A stretch of 64,000 nucleotides of DNA from the NCBI RefSeq assembly GCF_036898465.1, contig NZ_JARUMJ010000001.1, positions 7,998,001 through 8,062,000 of the forward strand, written 5' to 3'. Made by a program: the position numbers and the translations under genes. Positions 51,335 to 60,318 of this stretch are shown piece by piece. The notes below the pieces were generated by a model. That model had not been told where the DNA came from, did no database searches, and saw only the letters and a list, made by a program, of their open reading frames with translations. Source of the DNA: Streptomyces sp. B21-105. GTDB taxonomy: Bacteria; Actinomycetota; Actinomycetes; Streptomycetales; Streptomycetaceae. Each line of letters starts with the position of its first letter. Within the stretch, counting starts at the first letter, position 1.

Positions 51335-52353
51335 CCGTCACAGCGAAGACCGGTACCGGGACCGGCGCCACCAGCACCCCGGGGACGGCCGCAGTGCCGC
51401 CCCCGGGCCACCCGGACAACGTGACCTCCGGTCAGGCCGAGCGGTTGCGGGCGCCCTTGGGTCACCGACGGCTGCTCACCCGACGGGACCGCCTCACGCT
51501 CGGCCTGATGGCCGGGGTGCCGACGATTCTGCACGTCCTGCTCGTCTGGCTCACGGCGCTCGCCTCGATCGCGCTTGCCTTCACCACCTGGGACGGCATC
51601 GGCTTCGACGCCATCAAATGGGTCGGGCTGCAGAACTTCCGTGAACTGTTCACCAGCAACCCGCAGTTCTGGCCCGCCGTCGAGCACAACGTGACCTGGT
51701 TCGTCGTGCTCATCCTGATACCGACTCCGCTCGGCCTGTTCCTGGCCGTGCAGCTCGACAAGAACATCCGGTTCAGCAAGGTGTACCAGACCGCGTTCTT
51801 CCTGCCCGTCGTGCTGTCGATGGCGGTCATCGGGTTCGTCTGGCAACTGGTCTACAACCCGGACACCGGCCTGATCAACAGCCTGATCGGCGCCAACAAG
51901 CCCGGCCACTACATCGACTGGATCGGCGACCCGGACCTCAACCTGTGGTCCGTCCTCATCGCCGCGTCGTGGCGCCATACCGGCTACATGATGATCCTTT
52001 ACCTGGCGGGCCTGAAGGGCGTCGATCCGGCCCTGCGGGAGGCGTCCTCGCTGGACGGCGCGAACGAGTGGCAGACGTTCAAGAACGTCATCTTCCCCAC
52101 CCTGCGGCCCACCAACACCGTCGTCCTGGTAGTGACGATCATCGAGGCGCTGCGCGCCTTCGACCTGGTCTTCGTCTTCAACAAGGGCGCCGAGGGGACG
52201 GAACTGCTGTCGATCCTGGTGACCAACAACATCATCGGCGAGTCCAGCCGCATCGGTTACGGCTCCGCGATCGCCGTCGTCCTGCTGGTCATCTCTCTCG
52301 CGGTCATCATCCCGTACCTGATCGCGACCTTCCGGAAGGAGCGGCGCGCATGA
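51331..52353 (+). CDS. Sugar ABC transporter permease (MalF-type)
   Basis: A 340-residue CUT1 permease with six predicted helices after a 50-residue Thr/Pro/Gly-rich cytoplasmic start. The EAA loop is ALREASSLDGANEWQTFKNV (about residues 233-252). Its ATG overlaps the lipoprotein stop and its stop overlaps the next permease gene, giving 1:1:1 coupling. It pairs with the MalG-type permease to form the membrane channel for the oligosaccharide delivered by the upstream lipoprotein. Confidence 0.92.
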   Translation: MTVTAKTGTGTGATSTPGTAAVPPPGHPDNVTSGQAERLRAPLGHRRLLTRRDRLTLGLMAGVPTILHVLLVWLTALASIALAFTTWDGIGFDAIKWVGLQNFRELFTSNPQFWPAVEHNVTWFVVLILIPTPLGLFLAVQLDKNIRFSKVYQTAFFLPVVLSMAVIGFVWQLVYNPDTGLINSLIGANKPGHYIDWIGDPDLNLWSVLIAASWRHTGYMMILYLAGLKGVDPALREASSLDGANEWQTFKNVIFPTLRPTNTVVLVVTIIEALRAFDLVFVFNKGAEGTELLSILVTNNIIGESSRIGYGSAIAVVLLVISLAVIIPYLIATFRKERRA

Positions 52354-53237
52354 GCACCGTGAGCGCGCTCGCAAAGCAGCGCACCCCCGTCCGCCCAGCC
52401 CGGATCCTGCTGCACGTCTTCCTCGCCGGATGCGCCCTGGCCTGGCTCGCGCCCCTGTTGTGGGCGATGTACGCGGCGATGCGGCCGTACGCCGAGACCA
52501 GCGCCAAGGGCTACGTCTCCTGGCCCGACGAACTGAGCCTCGACAACTTCACGAACGCGTTCGAGCAGTCGGACATGCTGCACTACTTCGGGAACACGCT
52601 GCTCATCGCGGTCCCGGCGGTGCTGCTGACGCTGTTCCTGTCGTCGATGGTCGCCTTCTACGTCAGCCGCTTCGACTTTCGGGTCAACCTGTTCCTGCTG
52701 CTCGTGTTCACGGCCGGCAACCTGCTCCCGCAGCAGGTCATCATCACCCCGCTGTACCGCCTGTACCTGCTGATCGACCTGCCCGGCATCACCATGAGCG
52801 GCAAGCTGTACGACTCGGCGCTGGGCCTGGTGCTGATCCACGTGGCGTTCCAGTCCGGCTTCTGCGCCTTCGTGCTGGCCAACTACATGCGCTCGCTGCC
52901 GCACGAGCTGACCGAGGCCGCCCTCGTCGACGGGGCCTCCGTGTGGCGCCTGTACTGGCAGATCGTGCTGCCCCTGTGCAAGCCCGCGATGGCGGCCCTG
53001 GCCACGTTGCTGTCCATCTGGATCTACAACGACTTCTTCTGGGCCCTCGTCCTGATCTCCACCGGCGAGAACATGCCGATCACCTCGGCGCTGAACAACC
53101 TCTCCGGCCAGTACTTCACCGACCCCAACCTCGTCGCTGCCGGCGCCCTGCTCACCGCGATCCCCACCCTGATCGTGTACTTCGTGCTCCAGCGGCAGTT
53201 CGTCAGCGGCCTCACCCTGGGCGCCAACAAGGGCTGA
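52350..53237 (+). CDS. Sugar ABC transporter permease (MalG-type)
   Basis: A 295-residue CUT1 permease with six helices. The EAA loop is LTEAALVDGASVWRLYWQIV (about residues 188-207), and the C-terminus QRQFVSGLTLGANKG is typical of MalG/AraQ-like subunits, which place these last residues in the channel. It lies 45 bases before the beta-galactosidase gene and is in the same operon. The predicted substrate is a galactoside because of that gene. Confidence 0.92.
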   Translation: MSTVSALAKQRTPVRPARILLHVFLAGCALAWLAPLLWAMYAAMRPYAETSAKGYVSWPDELSLDNFTNAFEQSDMLHYFGNTLLIAVPAVLLTLFLSSMVAFYVSRFDFRVNLFLLLVFTAGNLLPQQVIITPLYRLYLLIDLPGITMSGKLYDSALGLVLIHVAFQSGFCAFVLANYMRSLPHELTEAALVDGASVWRLYWQIVLPLCKPAMAALATLLSIWIYNDFFWALVLISTGENMPITSALNNLSGQYFTDPNLVAAGALLTAIPTLIVYFVLQRQFVSGLTLGANKG

Positions 53238-53282
53238 CCCCCCTCACGTCACCTGTCTCTGCTATCTCCCGGAGCACCACCA

Positions 53283-55319
53283 GTGAGCACCGCACGCCGT
53301 CTTCGCATTCCCGGCATCGCCTACGGCGGTGACTACAACCCCGAGCAGTGGCCCGAGGAGGTGTGGGCCCAGGACATGGCCCTGATGCGCGAGGCCGGGG
53401 TCACCATGGTCAGCGTCGGCATCTTCTCCTGGGCCCTGCTCGAGCCGTCCGAAGGCGTCTACGACTTCTCCCGCATGGACAAGATCCTGGATCTGCTCCA
53501 CGAGAACGGCATCGCCGCCGACCTCGCCACCCCCACAGCCGCCCCGCCCGCCTGGTTCTTCCGCGCCCACCCCGAGGCGCTGCCGGTGGACCGCGACGGG
53601 CGCACGCTGTCGTACGGCAGCCGCCAGACGTTCTGCCCGTCCAGCCCCGCCTACCGCACCGCGGCGCTGCGCATCGCGGGCGCCCTCGCCGAGCGCTACG
53701 CCGACCACCCGGCCGTGACGATGTGGCACGTCCACAACGAGTACGGCTGCCACAACGCCGAATGCTTCTGCGACACCAGCGCCGCCGCCTTCCGTCCCTG
53801 GCTGAAGGCGAAGTACGGCAACGACCTGAACGCGCTCAACGACGCCTGGGGCACCGCCTTCTGGAGCCAGTGGTACTACGACTGGGAGGAGATCATCCCG
53901 CCCCGCGCCACCGGCGCCGACCCCAACCCCGCGCACCGGCTGGACTGGCGCCGCTTCTGCTCGGACGAACTGCTCTCGCTGTTCACCGCCGAGCGCGACG
54001 TGCTCCGCCGCGCCGCCCCGGACATCCCCGCCACCACCAACTTCATGGTGATGCACAACTTCGACGCCATGGACTACTGGCGCTGGGCCCCCGAGCTGGA
54101 CATCGTCTCCAACGACCACTACCTGCTCTCCACCGACCCGGAGTCGGAGACCGACGTCGCTCTCTGCGGCGACCTGGTCCGCTCCCTGGCCGGCGGACAG
54201 CCCTGGCTGCTCATGGAACACTCCACCGGAGCCATCAACTGGCAGCCCGTCAACCGGGCCAAGAACCCCGGCGAGATGCGCCGCAACGCGCTCGCCCACG
54301 TCGCGCACGGCGCCGACGGCATCGCCTACTTCCAGTGGCGCGCCGCGAAGGCGGGGGCCGAGCAGTGGCACTCGGCGATGCTGCCCCACGCGGGCACCGA
54401 CAGCCGGATCTGGCAGGACGTCGTCCAGCTCGGAGCCGATCTGCGCGCCCTCGCCGAAGTCCGCGGCAGCACCAGCCCCGCCCGGGTCGCCGTCGTCTGG
54501 GACTGGAACGCCCGCTGGGCCGTGGAACTGCCCTCCCAGCCCAGCGGTGAACTCCGCTTCCAGGACCTGGTGAGGGACTGGTACACCCCGCTGTGGAGGG
54601 CCGGCGTGGCGGTCGACTTCGTACGTCCCGACAGCCCCGACCTCGACCGCTACCGGCTCGTACTCGCCCCCAGTCTGTACCTGGTCGACGAAGCGGGAGC
54701 GACCAACCTGGCGGCGTTCGTCGAGCACGGCGGCACCCTCGCCGTGGGCTTCCACAGCGGTGCGGTGGACGAGAACTGCCACGCACGCCTGGGTGGTTAC
54801 CCGGGCGCCTTCCGGGAACTCCTCGGAGTGCGCGGCGACGAGTTGTTCCCCCTGCTGCCCGGCGTCCAGGTCGGCCTGACCGGACAGGTCCCGCGGGACG
54901 CGACCGCCGACCTGTGGACCGAACGCCTCCGGCTCGCCGGGGCGGAGGCCGTCGCCACGTACGCGGACGGACCGCTGGCGGGCGTCCCGGCCATCACCCG
55001 CCACGCGTACGGCAGCGGCACCGCCTGGTACCTCGCCACCCACCCCGACCCCGCCACCCTGGCCGCCGTCCTGGAGCGCATCGTTGAGGAGGCCGGAGTG
55101 CGCCCAGAGCACGGCGTGCCGGCCGGCGTCGAGGCGGTGAGGCGGCGGGGCGCGGACGCCGACTACCTCTTCCTGATCGACCACGCCGGCCACGGCGCCG
55201 AGATCCCCGCCGAAGGGATCGAACTCCTCACCGGCAAACCGGTCGTGGGCTCCGTCACCGTCCCCGAAGGAGGCGTCGCCGTCGTCCGCGAACCGATGAC
55301 CGAACCGAGTGGCGGGTGA
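53283..55319 (+). CDS. GH42 beta-galactosidase
   Basis: A 678-residue cytoplasmic beta-galactosidase. The catalytic barrel begins YGGDYNPEQWPEEVW; the acid/base is Glu153 in HVHNEYGC and the nucleophile Glu312 in LLMEHSTGAINWQ. The structural zinc cluster of GH42 is present (Cys118, Cys156, Cys161, Cys163 in CHNAECFC). A trimerisation domain and a small beta domain follow. It should cleave beta-galactosides taken up by the adjoining importer, such as galacto-oligosaccharides from plant galactan; an alpha-arabinopyranosidase side activity is known in the family. GTG start with GGAG upstream. Confidence 0.94.
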   Translation: MSTARRLRIPGIAYGGDYNPEQWPEEVWAQDMALMREAGVTMVSVGIFSWALLEPSEGVYDFSRMDKILDLLHENGIAADLATPTAAPPAWFFRAHPEALPVDRDGRTLSYGSRQTFCPSSPAYRTAALRIAGALAERYADHPAVTMWHVHNEYGCHNAECFCDTSAAAFRPWLKAKYGNDLNALNDAWGTAFWSQWYYDWEEIIPPRATGADPNPAHRLDWRRFCSDELLSLFTAERDVLRRAAPDIPATTNFMVMHNFDAMDYWRWAPELDIVSNDHYLLSTDPESETDVALCGDLVRSLAGGQPWLLMEHSTGAINWQPVNRAKNPGEMRRNALAHVAHGADGIAYFQWRAAKAGAEQWHSAMLPHAGTDSRIWQDVVQLGADLRALAEVRGSTSPARVAVVWDWNARWAVELPSQPSGELRFQDLVRDWYTPLWRAGVAVDFVRPDSPDLDRYRLVLAPSLYLVDEAGATNLAAFVEHGGTLAVGFHSGAVDENCHARLGGYPGAFRELLGVRGDELFPLLPGVQVGLTGQVPRDATADLWTERLRLAGAEAVATYADGPLAGVPAITRHAYGSGTAWYLATHPDPATLAAVLERIVEEAGVRPEHGVPAGVEAVRRRGADADYLFLIDHAGHGAEIPAEGIELLTGKPVVGSVTVPEGGVAVVREPMTEPSGG

Positions 55320-55525
55320 GGTAGCCGGGGTTGCTCTTCCCCGGGTCGCGGTAGCGGATCGAGCGAACGCCTCCGGCGAGTTGGCGAAGGGGCTCGAACT
55401 CGGCGCCCCCACGACCGCGGTGCTCATGAGCAAGGCCCGCGACTGCCCGGCCTCCGCCACCCGCGACAAGGCGGTCCGCCGACGCCGTCGGCGGGCCGTC
55501 AAGGAAGATCGAGGCTAGAAAAGAG

Positions 55526-56626
55526 CTAGAAATTGTATTTGTTGATGTTTTTGCTGGTGAATGCGATCGGATCGCCCAGGTTGACAACGCCATTTTTTCC
55601 GAGCACGAAGAGCTGTCCGTTCATGGCCCTGAACCCTTGCCCTTCCCGCCCTGTGATCTGGCCCGAGGCAAGGGACTCCGCAGTCCACGCCGCGAGTTTA
55701 CCGAGTTCGGTGGGATCCCAGAGCTCAAAACTTTCGACAGTACCGTCCTCGACGTATTCCCGCATGCTGTTGGGTGTTCCCATACCTGTCAGCTTGACCT
55801 TGCCCTTGCGGGGCGATTGTGACAGGTACTGAGCGGCAGCGCTGATGCCGACAGACGTCGGAGCGATGATCGCCTTGAGCTTCGGATACTCCTTGAGGAG
55901 ACTCCCGGTGAGCCGATAGGACTTATCGGCATTGTCGTCGCCGTAGGCGACGGTGACCAGTTTGATGTCTGAGTAACGCGGGTCGGTGTCGAGGTCTTCC
56001 TTCATGAACTCGATCCAGTTGTTCTGGTTCGTCGCACTCTTGGAAGCGCTGAGAATCGCTATGTCTCCCTTGTAGTCGATCTGCTGCGCCAGCGACAGGA
56101 CCAGCGGAAAGGTCAACTGATCCGGGTCGGCAGGCGAGACGAAGGCGTTCCGACACTCGGGCCGCGTGTCGGAGTCGTACGTGACCACCGGGATGCCCTT
56201 GTCCATCGCGCGCTTGAGCGCGCCGCAAAGAGAATCAGGGTCCTGCGCGGAGACAACTATGGCATCAACTCCCTCGTCGGTGAGTTGCTTGATGTATTTC
56301 ACCTGCCCCTCAATGTCGGTACTCTCAGAAGTGCCGACCTCCTTGTATGTCGAGCTGAGCTTCTCGACGACTGCTCTGCCACCGTCGCCTGCAGCCGCAA
56401 AATAGAGATTCCCTCCCAGCTGCTTCGGTACGAAGGCGATCGTCATCCCCTTCTTTACGGGATCCAGTGGATAACCTCTCCTTGCGGTAGTGGGGTTTGT
56501 CGGCACGGCGCTCTTGGGATCTTTGTTCTCGCTTCCGCACGCCGTGGTGAGAAGGCCGGTGAGAAGCGTGAGCGGGACAATGGCGGCCAGCGCCGATACG
56601 GTACGGCGCGTCATGGGGTTGTTCAA
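55526..56626 (-). CDS. Orphan rhamnose/AI-2-type sugar-binding lipoprotein
   Basis: A 366-residue periplasmic-binding-protein-like lipoprotein (Peripla_BP_4 type) like RhaS/LsrB. The lipobox is LLTTAC (Cys30 from the TTG start; ATG at 56614 is an alternative). The receptor body includes GMTIAFVPKQLGGNLYFAAA, QLTDEGVDAIVVSAQDPDSL and KGIPVVTYDSDTRPECRNAF. It is complete, but no ATPase, permease or kinase genes are next to it. Its G+C content is visibly lower than the flanks (33 G/C in the 60 bases from 55561), with many A/T third positions. This suggests acquisition from elsewhere or relics of a larger operon. Likely ligand is a pentose or deoxyhexose. Confidence 0.85.
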   Translation of the reverse strand: MNNPMTRRTVSALAAIVPLTLLTGLLTTACGSENKDPKSAVPTNPTTARRGYPLDPVKKGMTIAFVPKQLGGNLYFAAAGDGGRAVVEKLSSTYKEVGTSESTDIEGQVKYIKQLTDEGVDAIVVSAQDPDSLCGALKRAMDKGIPVVTYDSDTRPECRNAFVSPADPDQLTFPLVLSLAQQIDYKGDIAILSASKSATNQNNWIEFMKEDLDTDPRYSDIKLVTVAYGDDNADKSYRLTGSLLKEYPKLKAIIAPTSVGISAAAQYLSQSPRKGKVKLTGMGTPNSMREYVEDGTVESFELWDPTELGKLAAWTAESLASGQITGREGQGFRAMNGQLFVLGKNGVVNLGDPIAFTSKNINKYNF

Positions 56627-57059
56627 AACACTTCTCTTTCCTCGGTTCGGGGAAGTGGTGCCGCACGAGCAGCCTCCCCGGCATTCCTGGCGGCTGCGGG
56701 CATCAGGAACGAGACTCCTGGCTTGACACCTGGGAGGGTTTGGATCAAGGGGTGACTCCTCAAGAGCTGAGGAGCTCGGGGCGTTGAGACCTTCGATGCC
56801 GGCACGCAGAGCCGATGGGTCGGCTCTCCCCGGCTCGACTCACGGCGAGGCAGAAAGGCGCTCGCTCGACGCGGTCTCCAGCCCTGGGCGGCACTGGCCT
56901 CGGACGGGCGAGGCGCAGACTCCGTGGGTGCTAGCCCAGGTTGCCGATGCAGCCGGACATGCCCGGTCGCTGAGCGGGGGCGACACGGAAGGGCTCGCGG
57001 TCTGACGGAGTGCCGGGACGGCTCGTTCCCACCGGCCCAGGCCTGCCCGCCCCGACCGA

Positions 57060-57073
57060 TTGAATGCTTTCAA
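57060..57073. promoter_or_regulatory. LacI-like half-symmetric site
   Basis: TTGAATGCTTTCAA has the arms TTGAA and TTCAA around a short centre and lies in an A/T-rich island. It is 434 bases upstream of the orphan receptor gene on the other strand and 265 before the scramblase-like gene. Confidence 0.4.
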
Positions 57074-57168
57074 CGTGCATAAATCGGGACCTTAAAGGCC
57101 TCCTCTTAGACCGTCAACCACCTGTACTGTCTGAATTTTCCGTCAAATTCGGGCCGAATGCTGCCATA

Positions 57169-57180
57169 TGAATCGATTCA
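57169..57180. promoter_or_regulatory. Palindrome TGAATCGATTCA
   Basis: A perfect 12-base palindrome with the central CG found in LacI-family operators for sugar genes. It lies 96 bases right of a related site; no lacI-type gene is near. Confidence 0.5.
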
Positions 57181-57337
57181 ATCCAGCCGGAGTGCCCCCT
57201 GCTGCCGCCGTGCATGCGCTTCCTTCTGTCTCGCATTCGGCGGTGAGTGCGCGGGCCGGTGGTCGCGGTGAATGCGCGAGGACTGCCGGATCGTGGGGGC
57301 TGGTCGGGTCCCGGTTGGCGCGGGGTAGTGTGCCCCG

Positions 57338-58156
57338 GTGAACACGCATTCGAACACGCCTGCAGGCTGGTATCCCGATCCGCACGGAGCGGCCCAGACC
57401 CTGCGCTACTGGGACGGCGCCCAGTGGACCGAGCAGACCCACGCCGAGGGCAAGGGCGGGCCCGCCCCGCAGATACCGCAGCAGGCGGGGCCCGACGCCC
57501 GGGTCCAGCGCCAGGTGCAGCAGCAGGCCGGGGTAGCGCCGAGCGGTCCCGGCGGCGGCTCCATGTTCAGCGAGCCCGTGCTGGTGGTGAACCAGAAGGC
57601 GAAGCTGATCGAACTCACCAACGAGTACAAGGTGATGGACCAGCAGGGCAACCAGCTCGGCTCGGTCGTCCAGGTCGGCCAGAGCGCTCTGCGCAAGATC
57701 CTGCGTTTCGTCGCGAGCATCGACCAGTACCTGACGCAGCGGCTGGAGATCCGTGACGCGCACGGCCAGCCGGTGCTGCTGCTGACCCGCCCGGCGAAGA
57801 TCTTCAAGTCGCGGGTGCTGGTGACCCGTCCCGACGGGCAGCCGGTCGGCGAGATCGTCCAGCAGAACGTCTTCGGGAAGATCAACTTCGCGATCAACGC
57901 GGACGGCCGGCAGGTCGGCGCCATCAAGGCGGAGAACTGGCGGGCGTGGAACTTCGCGATCGTCGACCACGCGGAAAACGAGGTCGCCCGGATCACCAAG
58001 ACCTGGGAAGGCCTCGCCAAGACGATGTTCACCACCGCGGACAACTACGTCCTGCAGATCCACTACCAGCTGCCCGAGCCGCTGCTGAGCCTCGTCGTCG
58101 CGACGGCCCTGACCGTGGACACCGCGCTCAAGCAGGACGCCCGCGGTCTGGGCTGA
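57338..58156 (+). CDS. Scramblase-like protein with DUF2510 domain
   Basis: A 272-residue protein. The N-terminus is a DUF2510 module (AGWYPDPHGAAQTLRYWDGA, about residues 9-28) with its conserved tryptophans, followed by a Gln/Pro-rich linker. Residues about 75-270 match the phospholipid scramblase/LURP-one fold (VLVVNQKAKLIELTNEYKVM, VTRPDGQPVGEIVQQNVFGK). Members are single-domain beta-barrels with a buried C-terminal helix (LLSLVVATALTVDTALK). Function in bacteria is unknown; lipid or nucleic-acid binding has been suggested for the fold. GTG start; no operon partners. Another DUF2510 protein is encoded at 61297-62499. Confidence 0.85.
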   Translation: MNTHSNTPAGWYPDPHGAAQTLRYWDGAQWTEQTHAEGKGGPAPQIPQQAGPDARVQRQVQQQAGVAPSGPGGGSMFSEPVLVVNQKAKLIELTNEYKVMDQQGNQLGSVVQVGQSALRKILRFVASIDQYLTQRLEIRDAHGQPVLLLTRPAKIFKSRVLVTRPDGQPVGEIVQQNVFGKINFAINADGRQVGAIKAENWRAWNFAIVDHAENEVARITKTWEGLAKTMFTTADNYVLQIHYQLPEPLLSLVVATALTVDTALKQDARGLG

Positions 58157-58240
58157 CCGTCTCCGCGGACGCGCGCGGTCGCGGCTCGCATCCTCCGCGC
58201 ACGGGTGGCACGTTCCCGGAAGGTGCCACCCGGCCGCGCG

Positions 58241-59236
58241 TCACAGCGGGGTGAGGTGTTCCGGGCCGGTCGTGGGCCAGGGGAGCAGCGCCGGTTCGGC
58301 GGACGCAGTCTCCGGACTCAGCGCCAGCACCGCCGCCACCGGGTGTTCCTCGTCCGTTACGGACTCCGTGACGGACTTTGTGACGGACTCAGCGGCAGAC
58401 TCGGTGACGGACGCCGGTTGTGGCGCGGCGTGTGACAGCAGTACCACGCCCCGTCCCGCGAGCCCGGCTCCCGCGAGGGCGAGGAGCAGTCCCGCGAGCC
58501 CGCCCTGGAGCCGTTCGCCGAGGAGTGCGAGGCCGATCGCCGCGGCGGCCACCGGGTTGGCCAGCGTCACCATCGCCAGCGGGGCGCCGAGGCCGCCGCG
58601 GTAGGCCGTCTGCGACAGCAGCAGTCCGCCCGTCGCGAAGGCCGCGACCAGCAGCGCCACTCCGACCACCTGCATGCTCGCAAGCGCGCCCGAGCGGTCC
58701 GTCGCGGCCACCGTCACGGTCTGGGTGAGGGCCGAGGCGACGCCCGAGGCGAAGCCGGACGCCGTCGCGTGCCGCAGCCCCGGACGGGCGCCGCGCCGGG
58801 CCAGCAGCCCGATCAGCGCGGCGGTGGCCCCTGCCACGGCCACCGCCTCGGGGCCGCTCAGGACGTCTTCCGGGGCCGACCCCGAGGCTGTGACCAGGAT
58901 CGCGGCCAGGCCGGCCAGGGTGAGGGCGGTGCCCCGCCACTCGGCGGCGCTCACCCGGCGTCCCGCGACCCGGGCGCCCATCGGCACCGCCGCCACCAGG
59001 GTGAGCGCGCCGAGCGGCTGCACCACGGTGAGCGGGCCGTACTTCAGGGCCACGACGTGCAGCAGCGCGGCGCCGGCGTTCAGTCCCACCGAGCACCACC
59101 AGGCCCCGTTGCCGAGCAGGCGGGCCAGGCCGGAGCCGGGGTGCCGGGAGGCGAGCCGTTCCTGGGCGACCGCGGCGGCCGCGTACGCGACGGCCGAGAA
59201 CAGGGAGAGGACGACGGCGACCAGGGCGGCGTTCAT
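58241..59236 (-). CDS. EamA/DMT-family transporter-like membrane protein
   Basis: A 331-residue protein with ten hydrophobic segments typical of DMT transporters. Recognisable stretches are GPLTVVQPLGALTLVAAVPM (helix 3-4) and PLAMVTLANPVAAAAIGLAL (helix 9), the repeated half motif. The C-terminal 50 residues carry SVTES/SVTKS repeats encoded by GTGACGGACTC-type DNA repeats (58350-58400), which look like drift. Its ATG overlaps the PAP2 gene stop (ATGA), so both are co-translated. Substrate unknown. Confidence 0.83.
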   Translation of the reverse strand: MNAALVAVVLSLFSAVAYAAAAVAQERLASRHPGSGLARLLGNGAWWCSVGLNAGAALLHVVALKYGPLTVVQPLGALTLVAAVPMGARVAGRRVSAAEWRGTALTLAGLAAILVTASGSAPEDVLSGPEAVAVAGATAALIGLLARRGARPGLRHATASGFASGVASALTQTVTVAATDRSGALASMQVVGVALLVAAFATGGLLLSQTAYRGGLGAPLAMVTLANPVAAAAIGLALLGERLQGGLAGLLLALAGAGLAGRGVVLLSHAAPQPASVTESAAESVTKSVTESVTDEEHPVAAVLALSPETASAEPALLPWPTTGPEHLTPL

Positions 59237-60090
59237 CGGCCCGCTCCGACCGGTGCCGGCCGCTCGGCCGGGACGAGGACGAGGGCGCGCGCGTCGCGTC
59301 CGGCTTCGGCGGCCGCTGAGGCCGTGCCCGCAGCGCCGGCAGAGCCCCCGGTGCCCGCTGCGCCCGCCGCGCGACGGGGCGGCGGAACCAGGGCGAGCGC
59401 CACACCCAGTAGGGCGGCCGCGGCGATCGCGTCGAGCCAGTAGTGGTTCGCCGTGCCCACGATCACCAGCAGGGTGAGCAGCGGGTGCAGCAGCCACAGC
59501 CACCGCCACCGTGACCGGGTGGCGACGATCAGGCCGATCGCCACCATCAGCGCCCAGCCGAAGTGCAGCGAGGGCATCGCCGCGAACTGGTTCGACAGGT
59601 GATCCGTCTGCGGCGGGCCGTAGACGGACGGTCCGTACACGCGCGCGGTGTCCACCAGGCCCGTCGCCGCCAGCATGCGCGGCGGGGCGAGCGGGAACGC
59701 CAGATGCAGCAGCAGGGCGGCGGCGGTCACCGCGGCCAGTACCCGCCGCGACCACGTGTAGTGCGCCGGGCGCCGCAGGTACAGCCAGACCAGGAAGGCC
59801 AGGGTGGCCGGGAAGTGCACGGTCGCGTAGTAGGCGTTGGCGGCTTCGGCCAGGCCGTCGCCGTGCAGCAGCAGGGACTGCACGGTGCCCTCGCCGGGCA
59901 GGTGCAGCCACCGCTCGGCGTGCCACACGTCCCGGGCGTCGCGGAAGGCCTCGCCGGTGTGACCCGCGGCCAGTTGCCGGCCGAGTTTGTAGACGGCGAA
60001 GAGACCTGCGACGAGCAGGAGCTCACGGACTACGGGCGGCCTCGCCGGTGTGGCCGGCTCCGCTTCTGCAGGCTCGGTGCGGGCATTCAT
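59233..60090 (-). CDS. PAP2-family membrane phosphatase, IPC-synthase-like
   Basis: A 285-residue polytopic protein of the PAP2 superfamily resembling the Aur1/inositolphosphotransferase group. The conserved residues lie in FPLAPPRMLAATG (about 127-139), MPSLHFGWALMVAIG (catalytic His near 170) and ANHYWLDAIAAAALLG (second His near 214). These enzymes transfer or remove phosphate from lipid phosphates. The extended C-terminus is Ala/Gly-rich. It is transcribed toward the EamA gene and divergent from a TetR gene whose operators lie between them, so it is probably the regulated target. Confidence 0.87.
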   Translation of the reverse strand: MNARTEPAEAEPATPARPPVVRELLLVAGLFAVYKLGRQLAAGHTGEAFRDARDVWHAERWLHLPGEGTVQSLLLHGDGLAEAANAYYATVHFPATLAFLVWLYLRRPAHYTWSRRVLAAVTAAALLLHLAFPLAPPRMLAATGLVDTARVYGPSVYGPPQTDHLSNQFAAMPSLHFGWALMVAIGLIVATRSRWRWLWLLHPLLTLLVIVGTANHYWLDAIAAAALLGVALALVPPPRRAAGAAGTGGSAGAAGTASAAAEAGRDARALVLVPAERPAPVGAGR

Positions 60091-60120
60091 CCCCCGGCCC
60101 CTTCGCTGACGGTGGTGCGT

Positions 60121-60222
60121 GTGAGGTGGTGCAGGTAGTACAGGTGGTGCACGAAGTGCAGATCTCGCAGGTAGTGCAGGTAGCGCAGGTGGCGCAGGTG
60201 GCGCAGGTGGCGCAGGTGGTGC
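60121..60222. repeat. 9-base tandem repeat GCGCAGGTG
   Basis: About ten units of GTGCAGGTA/GCGCAGGTG in phase, the last four nearly identical (60184-60219) and the earlier ones decayed. It lies in the 5' leader of the PAP2 gene. Confidence 0.8.
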
Positions 60223-60270
60223 CGTCGGGCGGTCGCTCGCGTATATGCACCATCGATACGATGTCGTTCC

Positions 60271-60318
60271 GATACGCCAGTGTACCGAAACGAATCCGTA
60301 CCGGTACACTGGCGTATC
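60271..60318. promoter_or_regulatory. Long inverted-repeat operator for the TetR regulator
   Basis: GATACGCCAGTGTACCG (60271-60287) is exactly complementary to CGGTACACTGGCGTATC (60302-60318) across 14 bases. The inner part also contains TACCGGTA. The site lies 112 bases before the tetR start and 181 before the PAP2 start, suited to control both. Confidence 0.85.

Larger units (their letters stand above)
56627..57337. other. 711-base gap upstream of the orphan sugar receptor
   Basis: No gene could be supported on either strand. It contains a small hairpin CTCCTCA/TGAGGAG (56756-56774), two LacI-like palindromes (57060-57073, 57169-57180) and a comparatively A/T-rich patch from 57055 to 57180. 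It may be the remains of an operon that once accompanied the lower-GC receptor gene. Confidence 0.5.

Noticed and set aside
55309..55518. Short frame between GH42 and the orphan receptor
   Set aside because: It overlaps the GH42 end, is Arg-rich at its end, has no ribosome-binding site and no recognisable similarity on either strand.
60121..60222. 9-base repeats considered as protein-coding or telomere-like
   Set aside because: They are in an intergenic leader with no start signals, and Streptomyces telomeres are palindromic, not simple tandem arrays.
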